From Protonemura montana (taxonomy: Eukaryota; Arthropoda; Insecta; Plecoptera; Nemouridae), in the NCBI GenBank assembly GCA_947568835.1, contig OX387602.1, positions 32,088,242 to 32,152,241 of the forward strand: DNA of 64,000 bases. Direction: 5' to 3'. Shown here in pieces: positions 47,001 to 57,600 of this stretch. Positions within the stretch are counted from its first letter, which is position 1; each line of letters begins with the position of its first letter. Under the pieces are notes generated by a model. It was not told the DNA's origin, made no database searches, and saw only the letters and a list, made by a program, of their open reading frames with translations. Both the position numbers and the translations under genes were made by a program.

Positions 47001-50000
47001 TAGTTACAAATATCCACGCAACAATCAAGATCATGATATGAGGTTATGAGTGACTTCCGGTCGATTTATTCTTGGCACCGGAACATCCGGCCGCGTTGTA
47101 GTTGTGTTGTCTTGAGGATCGCGTTGTAGTTGTGTTGTCTTGAGGATCGCGTTGTAGTTGTGTTGTCTTGAGGATCGCGTTGTTGCCTGCTGCAGAGGTT
47201 CGTGGTCGGGAGCGACAAGAAGGAATACCACTACGACCGCGACATGCCTCTAATCTTCATCGGCGGGATGCCTCGTTCCGGGACCACGCTCATGCGGGCC
47301 ATGATGGATGCACATCCAGAAGTCAGGTGAGTCCAGTACCATCACAACGCCTCCCCCTGTCCTTACCGACCAAGCCCGTCTAACGCCTCCCCTTGTCCTT
47401 GGCGACCAAGCCCGTCTAACGCCTCCCCCTGTCCTTGGCGACCAAGCCCGTCTAACGCCTCCCCCTGTCCTTAGTGACCCAGCCCGTCTAACGCCTCCCC
47501 CTGTCCTTGGCGACCAAGCCCGTCTAACGCCTCCCCCTGTCCTTGGCGACCAAGCCCGTCTAACGCCTCCCCCTGTCCTTGGCGACCAAGCCCGTCTAAC
47601 GCCTACCCCTGTCCTTAGTGACCCAGCCCGTCTAACGCATCTATTCTCTCCTTGGTGACCAAGCCCGTCTAACGCCTCCCCCTGTCCTTACCGACCAAGC
47701 CCGTCTAACGCCTCCCCCTGTCCTTAGTGACCCAGCCCGTCCTAGGCCTCCCTTCTCTCCTTGACGACCAAGCCCGTCCTAGGCCTCCATTCTCTCCTAG
47801 GCGACCAAGCCCGTCTAACGCCTCCCCCCTGTGAGTTGCAGGTGTGGTCAGGAGACCCGCGTCATCCCACGACTTCTGCAGATGCGCAGTCATTGGGTGA
47901 AATCACCCAAAGAGAGTCTTCGTCTGGAGGAGGCAGGCCTAACTAAGCACGTGAGTACAGTTTGTACAGGCTGCTACCCCCCAGCTGAGAGAGTCTGTTC
48001 ACCACCTGTTTGCTTGTCCCTGCAGGTGCTTGACTCGGCTATCGCTGCGTTCTGTCTGGAGGTGATCGCCCTGCACGGGGAACCTGCCAAGAGACTCTGC
48101 AACAAAGATCCTCTAACCTTGAAGTCAGCTGTTTACCTCTCAGAGCTCTTTCCCAAGGCCAAGTTCATCTTCATGCTACGAGATGGCCGCGCTACTGTGC
48201 ACTCTATCATCACCCGCAAGGTATGTCATCATCGCCCCAGCATCGCTCCAGCATCGCCCCATCATCGCCCCATCATCACCCCATCATCGCCCCATCATCG
48301 CCCCATCATCGCCACATCATCGCCATATCATCGCCCGCAAGGATCGCTAAACACCCTTGACCATATCATCATCCCATCATCATCCATATCATCATCGCTA
48401 TCATCATCGCTATTATCAATATTGCTGTTCCCTATTTCTTAAACGAGCTAAAAATCTATAAACTAACTAAAAAAACTCCCTATGTATTTTATTGTAAATA
48501 AAAATCTACACATTCCACTGATCGGAAATGATAGGCATAGCAATTATTAAACGAAAATAATAAATAAATAAAATAACCTGGATAGCAATGACCGGGGAGA
48601 CATAAATTGGCGTTTTTTTCGTACACATAATTGGTTAGTTGGTAAAAAACGCCAATTTGTTCAGGATTTTATTTCAGAAAATAAGAATACATTAGTTTTT
48701 AAGTTATTGACCCTGATTATTTTATTTAGATGCATTTAGGAAGCTTGAACTTGGTAATTGTTATAATTTTGTGTGGTTCTTTTGTTATTGGAAAATTGTC
48801 AGGACTGCTCTTACCCTTGATAAAGTAACAGGTACAAGTTACGAAACGTTGGGAAATTCAGTTGTTCTTCACTTAGCATTCAAAACCCAGTTGAAATAGC
48901 TTTTGTTAAAACTGGGGAGAGACTTTATTATTATGAACACTATAACCCGTTTGGGCATCAATTTTTGATACGGTTCTAGTGTTGATAATAATAAAATACC
49001 CCGCGCATTGCAAGCGTTTGCAATTTAAATCAGATTTCAAATACCGGGCAGAGACTTTAAAACATGTGTCCTTGTTGCTAGGTGACCATCACCGGGTTTG
49101 ACCTGACCAGCTACCGGCAATGCCTCGGCAAGTGGAATGCGGCTACGACGGTAATGTACGCTCAGTGCCAGGAAGTTGGGTCGGAGCGGTGCATGATGGT
49201 GCGCTATGAACAGTTGGTGCTGCATCCTGGGGAGTGGCTCAAGAAGATCCTGGAGTTCCTCGACGTGCCTTGGGATGAAGCTGTCCTACACCACGAGGAC
49301 CACATCAACAAACCTGGAGGAGTCCAGCTGTCAAAGTTAGTCAACCATAACCCTACCACCTAGTGCATTAGACTGCTTGGAAAAACATGGCCCATAAGAA
49401 TAACACAGAGACATTTCTCAACCACTAGCACCTACTGCATTGGACTGCTTGGAAAAACATGGCCCATAAGAATAACACAGAGACATTTTTCAACCATTAG
49501 CACATAGTACGCCTGACAGAGCTTCTCAATTCTGCTATCTTATGTTACCACGGGTATATCATGGCCTAGCATAGGAGGTTCAATGGTAGATTCAACGTTT
49601 GGTAGTCATGGAGATGCTGAGATCACCTGACAGAGCTTCTCAATTCTGCTATCTTATGTTACCACGGGTATATCATGGCCTAGCATAGGAGGTTCAATGT
49701 TACCACGGGTATATCATGGCCTAGCATAGGAGGTTCAATGGTAGATTCAACGTTTGGTAGCCATGGAGATGATGAGATCGCCTGACAGAGCTTCTCAATT
49801 CTGCTATCTTATGTTATCACGGGTATATCATGGCCTAGCATAGGAGGTTCAATGGTAGATTCAACGTTTGGTAGCCATGGAGATGCTGAGATCGTCTGAC
49901 AGAGCTTCTCAATTCTGCTATCTTATGTTACCACGGGTATATCATGGCCTAGCATAGGAGGTTCAATGGTAGATTCAACGTTTGGAAGTCACTGCGACTG

Positions 50001-51382
50001 TGACCTTCTGACCCAAGCCTAGAGCCCGACCACTGAACTGTGTCTGACCTTGACAGGGTGGAGAGATCGTCAGACCAGATAATCAAGCCAGTCAACCTGG
50101 AGGCGCTTTCCACGTGGGTGGGTCACATGCCCGATGACGTGCTGCGGGACATGGCCGAGATCGCGCCGATGCTGGCCAAGCTCGGCTACGATCCCAAGGC
50201 AAACCCACCGCACTACGGCACACCAGACCCACTGGTGGCCGATAACACTCGGCACGTTGGCGCAGACAGGTAACCTTGGGGTCCCTGTCAGCTGATCTCT
50301 AATAACATGGATAGAGCATAGGATCCAGCCAGCTGATCTCAAATAATCTGGATAGAGCATAGGATCCAGCCAGCTGATCTCAAATAACCTGGATAGAACA
50401 TAGGATCCAGCCAGCTGATCTCAAATAATCTGGATAGAGCATAGGATCCAGCCAGCTGATCTCAAATAACCTGGATAGAGCATAGGATCCAGCCAGCTGA
50501 TCTCAAATAACCTGGATATAGCATAGGATCCAGCCAGCTGATCTCAAATAACCTGGATAGAGCATAGGATCCAGCCAGCTGATCTCAAATAACCTGGATA
50601 GAGCATAGGATCCAGCCAGCTGATCTCAAATAACCTGGATAGAGCATAGGATCCGGCCAGCTGATCTCAAATAACCTGGATAGAACATAGGATCCAGCCA
50701 GCTGATCTCAAATAACCTGGATAGAGCATAGGATCCAGCCAGCTGATCTCAAATAACCTGGATAGAACATAGGATCCAGCCAGCTGATCTCAAATAACCT
50801 GGATATAGCATAGAATCCAGCCAGCTGATCTCAAATAACCTGGATAGAGCATAGGATCCAGCCAGCTGATCTCAAATAACCTGGATAGAGCATAGGATCC
50901 AGCCAGCTGATCTCAAATAACCTGGATAGAGCATAGGATCCAGTCAGCTGATCTCAAATAACCTGGATAGAGCATAGGATCCAGCCAGCTGATCTCAAAT
51001 AACCTGGATAGAGCATAGGATCCAGCCAGCTGATCTCAAATAACCTGGATAGAGCATAGGATCCAGTCAGCTGATCTCAAATAACCTGAATAGAGCATAG
51101 GATCCAGCCAGCTGATCTCAAATAACCTGGATAGAGCATAGGATCCAGCCTTATTGAAGCAGAAGAAAAATACACACGAACCATTCCCTGCTCTTGTCCT
51201 GCTCTTATTTGATTGGTCGACGCAGCTTAACGAAGGCAATTTGTTGAACGTCGTACAGATCTCGATGGGAACGCCGCGCCAAGGACCTGTTGGACCTCCA
51301 CGACGCGGCAGTTGCCGACGACCACATCGCGGGCAAGAACCTCGACGAGGATCCGCCCCTCGATTCCGCGATGCCCGCGTGA
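41067..51382 (+). CDS. TPST: Protein-tyrosine sulfotransferase (TPST), complete
   Basis: Seven exons with matching phases: 41067-41216, 47196-47326, 47842-47950, 48026-48220, 49082-49335, 50057-50269 and 51259-51382 (1176 bp, 391 residues). It is a type II Golgi enzyme moving sulfate from PAPS to tyrosines of secreted and membrane proteins. Exon 1 encodes a short basic N-terminus and a signal anchor ([20 protein letters not shown]). Then come [10 protein letters not shown] (5'-phosphosulfate loop, Arg77), CGQETRVIP with catalytic-base Glu98, and Cys95 and Cys155 of the first disulfide. A second Cys pair lies in [10 protein letters not shown], followed by [12 protein letters not shown] and GGVQLSKVERS with the conserved Ser. 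Numbering within one residue of human TPST2 supports exon 1 despite its 6-kb intron. The last exon (ending DSAMPA) is the least conserved and has a weak pyrimidine tract before its acceptor. Confidence 0.93.
41325..46888 (+). repeat. 52-bp satellite of tRNA-like cores
   Basis: 107 units. First and last unit starts (41325 and 46837) are exactly 106 x 52 bp apart. Each unit has the A box TAGCTCAATTGGTTAGAGC, a D-stem GCTC/GAGC and an anticodon-like stem CACC/GGTG, but the T-arm is cut short (GATCGGGGTCC). Sequence variants mark higher-order duplications: GGTAAGAGC at 42953 and 44201 (1248 bp, 24 units), and CCCGTGAGAGG at 45255 and 45775 (520 bp, 10 units). Confidence 0.95.
46835..46906 (+). 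pseudogene. Terminal full-length tRNA-like cloverleaf of the array
   Basis: Only the last unit keeps the whole T-arm (CGGGGTTCGAGTCCCCG, perfect B box) and the 3' acceptor strand TTTGGGC, which pairs with GTCCAAG (two G-U pairs). The D-stem is GCTC/GAGC. The would-be anticodon loop CGTGACA has G where tRNAs have the invariant U33, so a decoding tRNA is unlikely. Confidence 0.65.
47092..47180 (+). repeat. 28-bp triplicate before TPST exon 2
   Basis: Three units of CGCGTTGTAGTTGTGTTGTC with TTGAGGAT end about 15 bp before the exon 2 acceptor. Confidence 0.9.
47345..47830 (+). repeat. 36-bp minisatellite filling TPST intron 2
   Basis: About 13 units of AACGCCTCCCCCTGTCCTTG, then GCGACCAAGCCCGTCT. 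It begins within 20 bp of the donor and ends about 10 bp before the exon 3 acceptor, so the intron is almost all repeat. Confidence 0.93.
48229..48425 (+). repeat. ATC-rich short tandem repeats, TPST intron 4
   Basis: CATCATCGCCC-type units followed by CATCATC and TATCATCATCGC runs. They start just after the exon 4 donor. Confidence 0.85.
48595..48915 (+). mobile_element. Penelope-like terminal sequence (TPST intron 4)
   Basis: Plus-strand copy from AATTGGTTAGTTGGTAAAAA through TGACCCTGATTATTTTATTT, GGAAAATTGTCAGGACTGCT and AACGTTGGGAAATTCAGTTG to CCCAGTTGAAATAG. Confidence 0.65.
48945..49045 (+). mobile_element. 3' flank of the tRNA-like core element, no core
   Basis: CGTTTGGGCATCAATTTTTG, ACGGTTCTAGTGTTGATAAT, CCCGCGCATTGCAAGCGTTT. 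Truncated at its left, 5'-end lost, as in many retroposed copies. Confidence 0.7.
49363..49510 (+). repeat. Duplicated 77-bp segment, TPST intron 5
   Basis: Two copies of GCATTRGACTGCTTGGAAAA and CATGGCCCATAAGAATAACA, immediately before the 114-bp repeat. Confidence 0.8.
49511..49995 (+). repeat. 114-bp tandem repeat, TPST intron 5
   Basis: Four copies of CCTGACAGAGCTTCTCAATT, ATGTTACCACGGGTATATCA, GGTTCAATGGTAGATTCAAC (unit marks 49512, 49626, 49781, 49895), one enlarged by a partial internal duplication. Confidence 0.9.
50287..51150 (+). repeat. 41-bp minisatellite, copy 3 (TPST intron 6)
   Basis: About 21 units, same orientation as copy 2. Begins about 17 bp after the exon 6 donor. Confidence 0.95.
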
Positions 51383-51639
51383 TTGACAGATAGGCGGGGC
51401 GAGCCTGCGATCGGCACGAGTACTGCGCATTGAGTCTGTGTTTTTGTTGCGCTTTCTGTTTTTCATTTCGTGCACGAATGTCGGGCGTTCCTTAAGCTAA
51501 ACAGCTAAACAATCAAAGGGTATGTAAATAAGTCTTTAATTATCATATAATATATATAGATATATAAATGAATATAAATGATTCTATATTTAAAACTTTG
51601 TTTTATTTGATCCGACCAAGAAGTAGCTACGCGTTGCCT
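51383..51639 (+). other. TPST 3' UTR and flank
   Basis: AT-rich after the stop codon, with several ATATAAATGAATATAAATGA-like stretches. No unambiguous AATAAA was chosen. Confidence 0.4.
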
Positions 51640-52030
51640 TTTTTTATTATTAACAACACTAGAACCGTCTCAAAAATTGATGCCCAAACGGGGACTTGAA
51701 CCCCGATCTCCACCTGTCGCGGGTGTTGCTCTAACCAATTGAGCTACTTGAACCCCGATCTCCACCTGTCGCGGGTGTTGCTCAAACCAATTGAGCTACT
51801 TGGACCCCAATCTCCACCTGTCGCGGGTGTTGCTCTAACCAATCGAGCTACTTGGACCCCGATCTCCACCTGTCGCGGGTGTTGCTCTGACCAATTGAGC
51901 TACTTGGACCCCGATCTCCACCTGTTGCGGGTGTTGCTCTAGCCCATTGAGCTATTTGGACACTGGATTTTTTAGACGATTTCAGTGTATTGGATGAGAA
52001 TTACACATCTCCAAGGAGTAGAACCAAGAG
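51640..52030 (-). mobile_element. tRNA-like core element, five cores, reverse orientation
   Basis: Minus-strand copy: AACACTAGAACCGTCTCAAA and ATTGATGCCCAAACGGGGAC at the left, five 52-bp cores, then GACACTGGATTTTTTAGACG, ATTTCAGTGTATTGGATGAG and CTCCAAGGAGTAGAACCAAG at the right. Confidence 0.8.
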
Positions 52031-52231
52031 ACACATATCGTCTCAAGGAGGAATCAATGCCTCGCAACACTTTGCTTTGTCAGCTTTGTGTTGGTAGCAG
52101 CTGCCCTTGTCCAGTTCCGATTGGGACTACGACCCTGCAAACTCAGCTTGGGTAGGTAAGACGCCGCTTGGGATATGAGGATAGGGGATGGGAGCAAATG
52201 ACAGACCACGTTGCTGTATTTCAAAGCTGAT

Positions 52232-52237
52232 TTTATT
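52232..52237 (-). terminator. Polyadenylation signal AATAAA of the secreted-peptide gene
   Basis: Minus-strand AATAAA lies 21 bp after the stop codon of the 60-residue peptide, a short 3' UTR consistent with a compact highly expressed gene. Confidence 0.65.
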
Positions 52238-52257
52238 GAGCTACTGGCTGTCAAAGT

Positions 52258-53842
52258 CTAGCATCCCTTCTTGTCGTAGGAAGCTTTGCCGTAGGAAGCT
52301 TTGCCGTAGGAAGGGCTGACATAGACTGGCACGCTGGCGACTTGCTTGGATGGCTTCCTGTCAACAGAGAAGACATTCGAGATTAGAGACTACCCTACGC
52401 CGGGCAGAACGGTCCAATACCTGATCTAATGTTGGTGTCAACATTTCAACCCGTCTCGACTCGACCATCTAAGCTGTGTTGCCAACTCACGTACCTACCC
52501 CAACCCCTTCCCATCAGGAGGGTCTTTGTTTGATTCATGTCCATCTTGTCAGGTGTCAACATTTCAACCCGTCTCGACTCGACCATCTAAGCTGTGTTAC
52601 CAACTCACGTACCTACCCCAACCCCTTCCCATCAGGAGGGTCTTTGTTCGATTCATATCCATCTTGTCAGGTGTCAACATTTCAACCCGTCTCGACTCGA
52701 CCATCTAAGCTGTGTTACCAACTCACGTACCTACCCGCACCCCTTCCCATCAGGAGGGTCTTTGTTCGATTCATGTCCATCTCGTCAGGTGTCAACATTT
52801 CAACCCGTCTCGACTCAACCATCTAAGCTGTGTTACCAACTCACGTACCTACCCCCACCCGTACCATTCAGTAAAGGTCAGAAATAGAAGTGCAAGGCAA
52901 GTTCTCGGTAGAAGATGCATATGAAAATGCAGCCAAATCAATCAATTCTGACAGCTGATATATTTAAGAGGTGAACATGAAATCCTACGCATGCGTGAAT
53001 GCTTAGAGCATCGAAAGAACGCTTACAGTTTCAGCTTGGTAGCACTGCCAACGCTGCACATCGCGACCTGCAAAACAAAGACACAAGTCGAGTGAAATCA
53101 TCGGCCAATTCTTGATCCATGGCAGGTGTTTTGTGTTTTTGAAGCTAGCCAATCATTGGGAAGATGTAAGAAAATGGTATGAGAATAATATAGAGCATAG
53201 GATCCAGCCAGCTGATCTCAAATAACATGGATAGAGCATAGGATCCAGCCAGCTGATCTCAAATAACCTGGATAGAGCATAGGATCCAGCCAGCTGATCT
53301 CAAATAACATGGATAGAGCATAGGATCCAGCCAGCTGATCTCAAATAACCTGGATAGAACATAGGATCCAGCCAGCTGATCTCAAATAACCTGGATAGAG
53401 CATAGGATCCAGCCAGCTGATCTCAAATAACCTGGATAGAGCATAGGATCCAGCCAGCTGATCTCAAATAACCTGGATAGAGCATAGGATCCAGCCAGCT
53501 GATCTCAAATAACCTGGATAGAGCATAGGATCCAGCCAGCTGATCTCAAATAACATTGATAGAAAATAGGATCCAGTCAGCTGATCAAAATTAAAGTCAG
53601 GCAATCCATTGGTAGGAGTCCCTAAATCCGACAGGTTATTATGATTTTAATGGTATTTTGAGTTTTGGCAGCCTTTGCTTTTAAGACTCTTTGCCTTCCC
53701 AGATTATTTAAGACAGCGGTAAAAGCTCGGCCAACTCGGCGGGAACTAATATCGTTAGTAGGTTAATTGTTGATTGCGAAAGCAATATTGTGCAACTCAC
53801 CAGAACCAGCATCGCTGCGAAGAGAACGGACAAGAACTTCAT
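52258..53842 (-). CDS. Small secreted Tyr/Lys-rich peptide, 60 residues
   Basis: Three exons with GT-AG junctions and consistent phases: 53801-53842, 53027-53067 and 52258-52357 (183 bp). The product opens with a signal peptide, MKFLSVLFAAMLVL then VAMCSVGSA, predicted to be cut after the Ala of GSA. It continues as a basic peptide (TKLKLKPSKQVASV) with PVYVSPSYGKASYGKASYD and a C-terminal KKGC. The SYGKA units come from an exact 15-bp repeat. No family is recognised. Short secreted Tyr/Lys repeats occur in structural, cuticular and adhesive proteins, and small basic peptides can also be antimicrobial; neither role is shown here. It has a TATA promoter and AATAAA signal. Intron 1 holds a 41-bp minisatellite and intron 2 a 118-bp repeat. 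It is convergent with TPST, and its tyrosines lack the acidic surroundings usual for sulfation. Confidence 0.78.
52435..52865 (+). repeat. 118-bp tandem repeat in intron 2 of the peptide gene
   Basis: Nearly four units with GTGTCAACATTTCAACCCGT, CTAAGCTGTGTTACCAACTC and CCATCAGGAGGGTCTTTGTT (unit marks 52435, 52553 and onward by 118 bp). Confidence 0.9.
53190..53590 (+). repeat. 41-bp minisatellite, copy 4 (intron 1 of the peptide gene)
   Basis: About ten units. The right flank (GATCAAAATTAAAGTCAGGC AATCCATTGG, on to about 53700) is the reverse complement of the sequence preceding copy 1 at about 2.0-2.2 kb. Confidence 0.93.
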
Positions 53843-53871
53843 GGTGAAAAGCTGTCTTGAGCTGGAGACGA

Positions 53872-53911
53872 GACTGAGTGACAATCTGCACCGAGGGCTG
53901 TCCCTTTTATA
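53872..53911 (-). promoter_or_regulatory. Core promoter of the secreted-peptide gene (TATA box and initiator)
   Basis: Minus-strand TATAAAAG at 53904-53911. A TCACT initiator with its A at 53879, about 32 bp downstream, and TCAGT a few bases later. The start codon follows at 53842, giving a 5' UTR of about 37 bases. This TATA plus TCAKT layout is typical of arthropod genes. Confidence 0.6.
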
Positions 53912-53929
53912 CTGGTAGCAATGCATAAT

Positions 53930-54680
53930 TAATCACAATAAGTGCACCAGGAAGATGCATTTACATGCAGCTGAATAAACGCGGGTAATTAGATAAGTTG
54001 CAAAAATGTGAAACAACTGCTGTTGAGGTTTTCTTGCACAACATGACACCTGATCAAACTAATGTTGGCTCTTGCGACATCGACGTGCTAGTGAAGAATT
54101 CCGGCTCATTTTGTAAAAACTCCGGCTCACAAATCTTCTTCAGATTCCAAGTCGTGATCTTTCCCAAGCATTTTGAAATATTTTAGGCTCATTCCGTACG
54201 AAATCAACACTAGGAATAACAAGTGATCTAACCAAATTGAAATGTGCAAAACTGTAAAGGAATTAATATAGAAGGCCCTGGACAGAATAAAACAAATTCT
54301 TTCAAAATGTATCTCGAGGACTGTCGAGGACCAAACGAATGCAGGTTTGACACAATTTCAATTTGAAAATCACCGTTTTGACACTAGATTCTAACTTATT
54401 TCCCCGGATTTACACCTTTACGTTAGTTTAAAAGCAGCTACGACCAAGATTTCAAATATCCCATACCTGTTCCTATCGATAGAACTTATGACTTGGTCCA
54501 CACAAACTAGATTACCATACCTAGATTTAATTATATCCTATTATTTTTATCATTACATAACCTTACCACTGTAACTTAATTGCACAATCGTAAGAGAAAT
54601 TAAATAAGATATTATATCGGCAAAATCTGACTCAAAGTGCAGATAGAACTTTGAAAAGAGTACCACTTGCACTGAATAGC
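53930..54680. other. AT-rich DNA upstream of the peptide gene
   Basis: No gene or known repeat seen. A 62-codon open frame at 53998 has no support. Confidence 0.4.
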
Positions 54681-57600
54681 TTTGCATTGGCACCTAGCTC
54701 TGTGTTGGCACCTAGCTCTGTGTTGGCACCTAGCTCTGTGTTGGCACCTAGCTCTGTGTTGGCACCTAGCTCTGTGTTGGCACCTAGCTCTGTGTTGGCA
54801 CCTAGCTCTGTGTTGGCACCTAGCTCTGTGTTGGCACCTAGCTCTGTGTTGGCACCTAGCTCTGTGTTGGCACCTAGCTCTGTGTTGGCACCTAGCTCTG
54901 TGTTGGCACCTAGCTCTGTGTTGGCACCTAGCTCTGTGTTGGCACCTAGCTCTGTGTTGGCACCTAGCTCTGTGTTGGCACCTAGCTCTGTGTTGGCACC
55001 TAGCTCTGTGTTGGCGCCTAGCTCTGTGTTGGCACCTAGCTCTGTGTTGGCACCTAGCTCTGTGTTGGCACCTAGCTCTGTGTTGGCACCTAGCTCTGGG
55101 TTGGCACCTAGCTCTGTGTTGGCGCCTAGCTCTGTGTTGGCACCTAGCTCTGTGTTGGCACCTAGCTCTGTGTTGGCACCTAGCTCTGTGTTGGCACCTA
55201 GCTCTGTGTTGGCACCTAGCTCTGTGTTGGCACCTAGCTCTGTGTTGGCGCCTAGCTCTGTGTTGGCACCTAGCTCTGTGTTGGCACCTAGCTCTGTGTT
55301 GGCACCTAGCTCTGTGTTGGCACCTAGCTCTGTGTTGGCACCTAGCTCTGTGTTGGCGCCTAGCTCTGTGTTGGCACCTAGCTCTGTGTTGGCACCTAGC
55401 TCTGTGTTGGCACCTAGCTCTGTGTTGGCACCTAGCTCTGTGTTGGCACCTAGCTCTGTGTTGGCACCTAGCTCTGTGTTGGCACCTAGCTCTGTGTTGG
55501 CACCTAGCTCTGTGTTGGCACCTAGCTCTGTGTTGGCACCTAGCTCTGCATTGGCACCTAGCTCTGTGTTGGCACCTAGCTCTGCATTGGCACCTAGCTC
55601 TGTGTTGGCACCTAGCTCTGTGTTGGCACCTAGCTCTGTGTTGGCACCTAGCTCTGTGTTGGCACCTAGCTCTGTGTTGGCACCTAGCTCTGTGTTGGCA
55701 CCTAGCTCTGTGTTGGCACCTAGCTCTGTGTTGGCACCTAGCTCTGTGTTGGCACCTAGCTCTGTGTTGGCACCTAGCTCTGTGTTGGCACCTAGCTCTG
55801 TGTTGGCACCTAGCTCTGTGTTGGCACCTAGCTCTGTGTTGGCACCTAGCTCTGTATTGGCACCTAGCTCTGTGTTGGCACCTAGCTCTGTATTGGCACC
55901 TAGCTCTGTGTTGGCACCTAGCTCTGTGTTGGCACCTAGCTCTGTGTTGGCACCTAGCTCTGTGTTGGCACCTAGCTCTGTGTTGGCGCCTAGCTCTGTG
56001 TTGGCACCTAGCTCTGTGTTGGCGCCTAGCTCTGTGTTGGCACCTAGCTCTGTGTTGGCACCTAGCTCTGTGTTGGCACCTAGCTCTGTGTTGGCACCTA
56101 GCTCTGCATTGGCACCTAGCTCTGTGTTGGCACCTAGCTCTGTGTTGGCACCTAGCTCTGTGTTGGCACCTAGCTCTGTGTTGGCACCTAGCTCTGTGTT
56201 GGCACCTAGCTCTGTGTTGGCACCTAGCTCTGTGTTGGCACCTAGCTCTGTGTTGGCACCTAGCTCTGTGTTGGCACCTAGCTCTGTGTTGGCACCTAGC
56301 TCTGTGTTGGCACCTAGCTCTGTGTTGGCACCTAGCTCTGTGTTGGCACCTAGCTCTGTGTTGGCACCTAGCTCTGTGTTGGCACCTAGCTCTGTGTTGG
56401 CACCTAGCTCTGTGTTGGCGCCTAGCTCTGTGTTGGCACCTAGCTCTGTATTGGCACCTAGCTCTGTGTTGGCACCTAGCTCTGTGTTGGCACCTAGCTC
56501 TGTGTTGGCACCTAGCTCTGTGTTGGCACCTAGCTCTGTGTTGGCACCTAGCTCTGTGTTGGCACCTAGCTCTGTGTTGGCACCTAGCTCTGTGTTGGCA
56601 CCTAGCTCTGTGTTGGCACCTAGCTCTGTGTTGGCACCTAGCTCTGTGTTGGCACCTAGCTCTGTGTTGGCACCTAGCTCTGTGTTGGCACCTAGCTCTG
56701 TGTTGGCACCTAGCTCTGTGTTGGCACCTAGCTCTGTGTTGGCACCTAGCTCTGTGTTGGCACCTAGCTCTGTGTTGGCACCTAGCTCTGTGTTGGCACC
56801 TAGCTCTGTGTTGGCACCTAGCTCTGTGTTGGCACCTAGCTCTGTGTTGGCACCTAGCTCTGTGTTGGCACCTAGCTCTGTGTTGGCACCTAGCTCTGTG
56901 TTGGCACCTAGCTCTGTGTTGGCACCTAGCTCTGTGTTGGCACCTAGCTCTGTGTTGGCACCTAGCTCTGTGTTGGCACCTAGCTCTGTGTTGGCACCTA
57001 GCTCTGTGTTGGCACCTAGCTCTGTGTTGGCACCTAGCTCTGTGTTGGCACCTAGCTCTGTGTTGGCACCTAGCTCTGTGTTGGCACCTAGCTCTGTGTT
57101 GGCACCTAAGCTCTGTGTTGGCACCTAGCTCTGTGTTGGCACCTAGCTCTGTGTTGGCACCTAGCTCTGTGTTGGCACCTAGCTCTGTGTTGGCACCTAG
57201 CTCTGTGTTGGCACCTAGCTCTGTGTTGGCACCTAGCTCTGTGTTGGCACCTAGCTCTGTGTTGGCACCTAGCTCTGTGTTGGCCCTAGCTCTGTGTTGG
57301 CACCTAGCTCTGTGTTGGCGCCTAGCTCTGTGTTGGCGCCTAGCTCTGTGTTGGCACCTAGCTCTGTGTTGGCACCTAGCTCTGTGTTGGCACCTAGCTC
57401 TGTGTTGGCACCTAGCTCTGTGTTGGCACCTAGCTCTGTGTTGGCACCTAGCTCTGTGTTGGCACCTAACCTCTGTGTTGGCACCTAGCTCTGTGTTGGC
57501 ACCTAGCTCTGTGTTGGCACCTAGCTCTGTGTTGGCACCTAGCTCTGTGTTGGCACCTAGCTCTGTGTTGGCACCTAGCTCTGTGTTGGCACCTAGCTCT

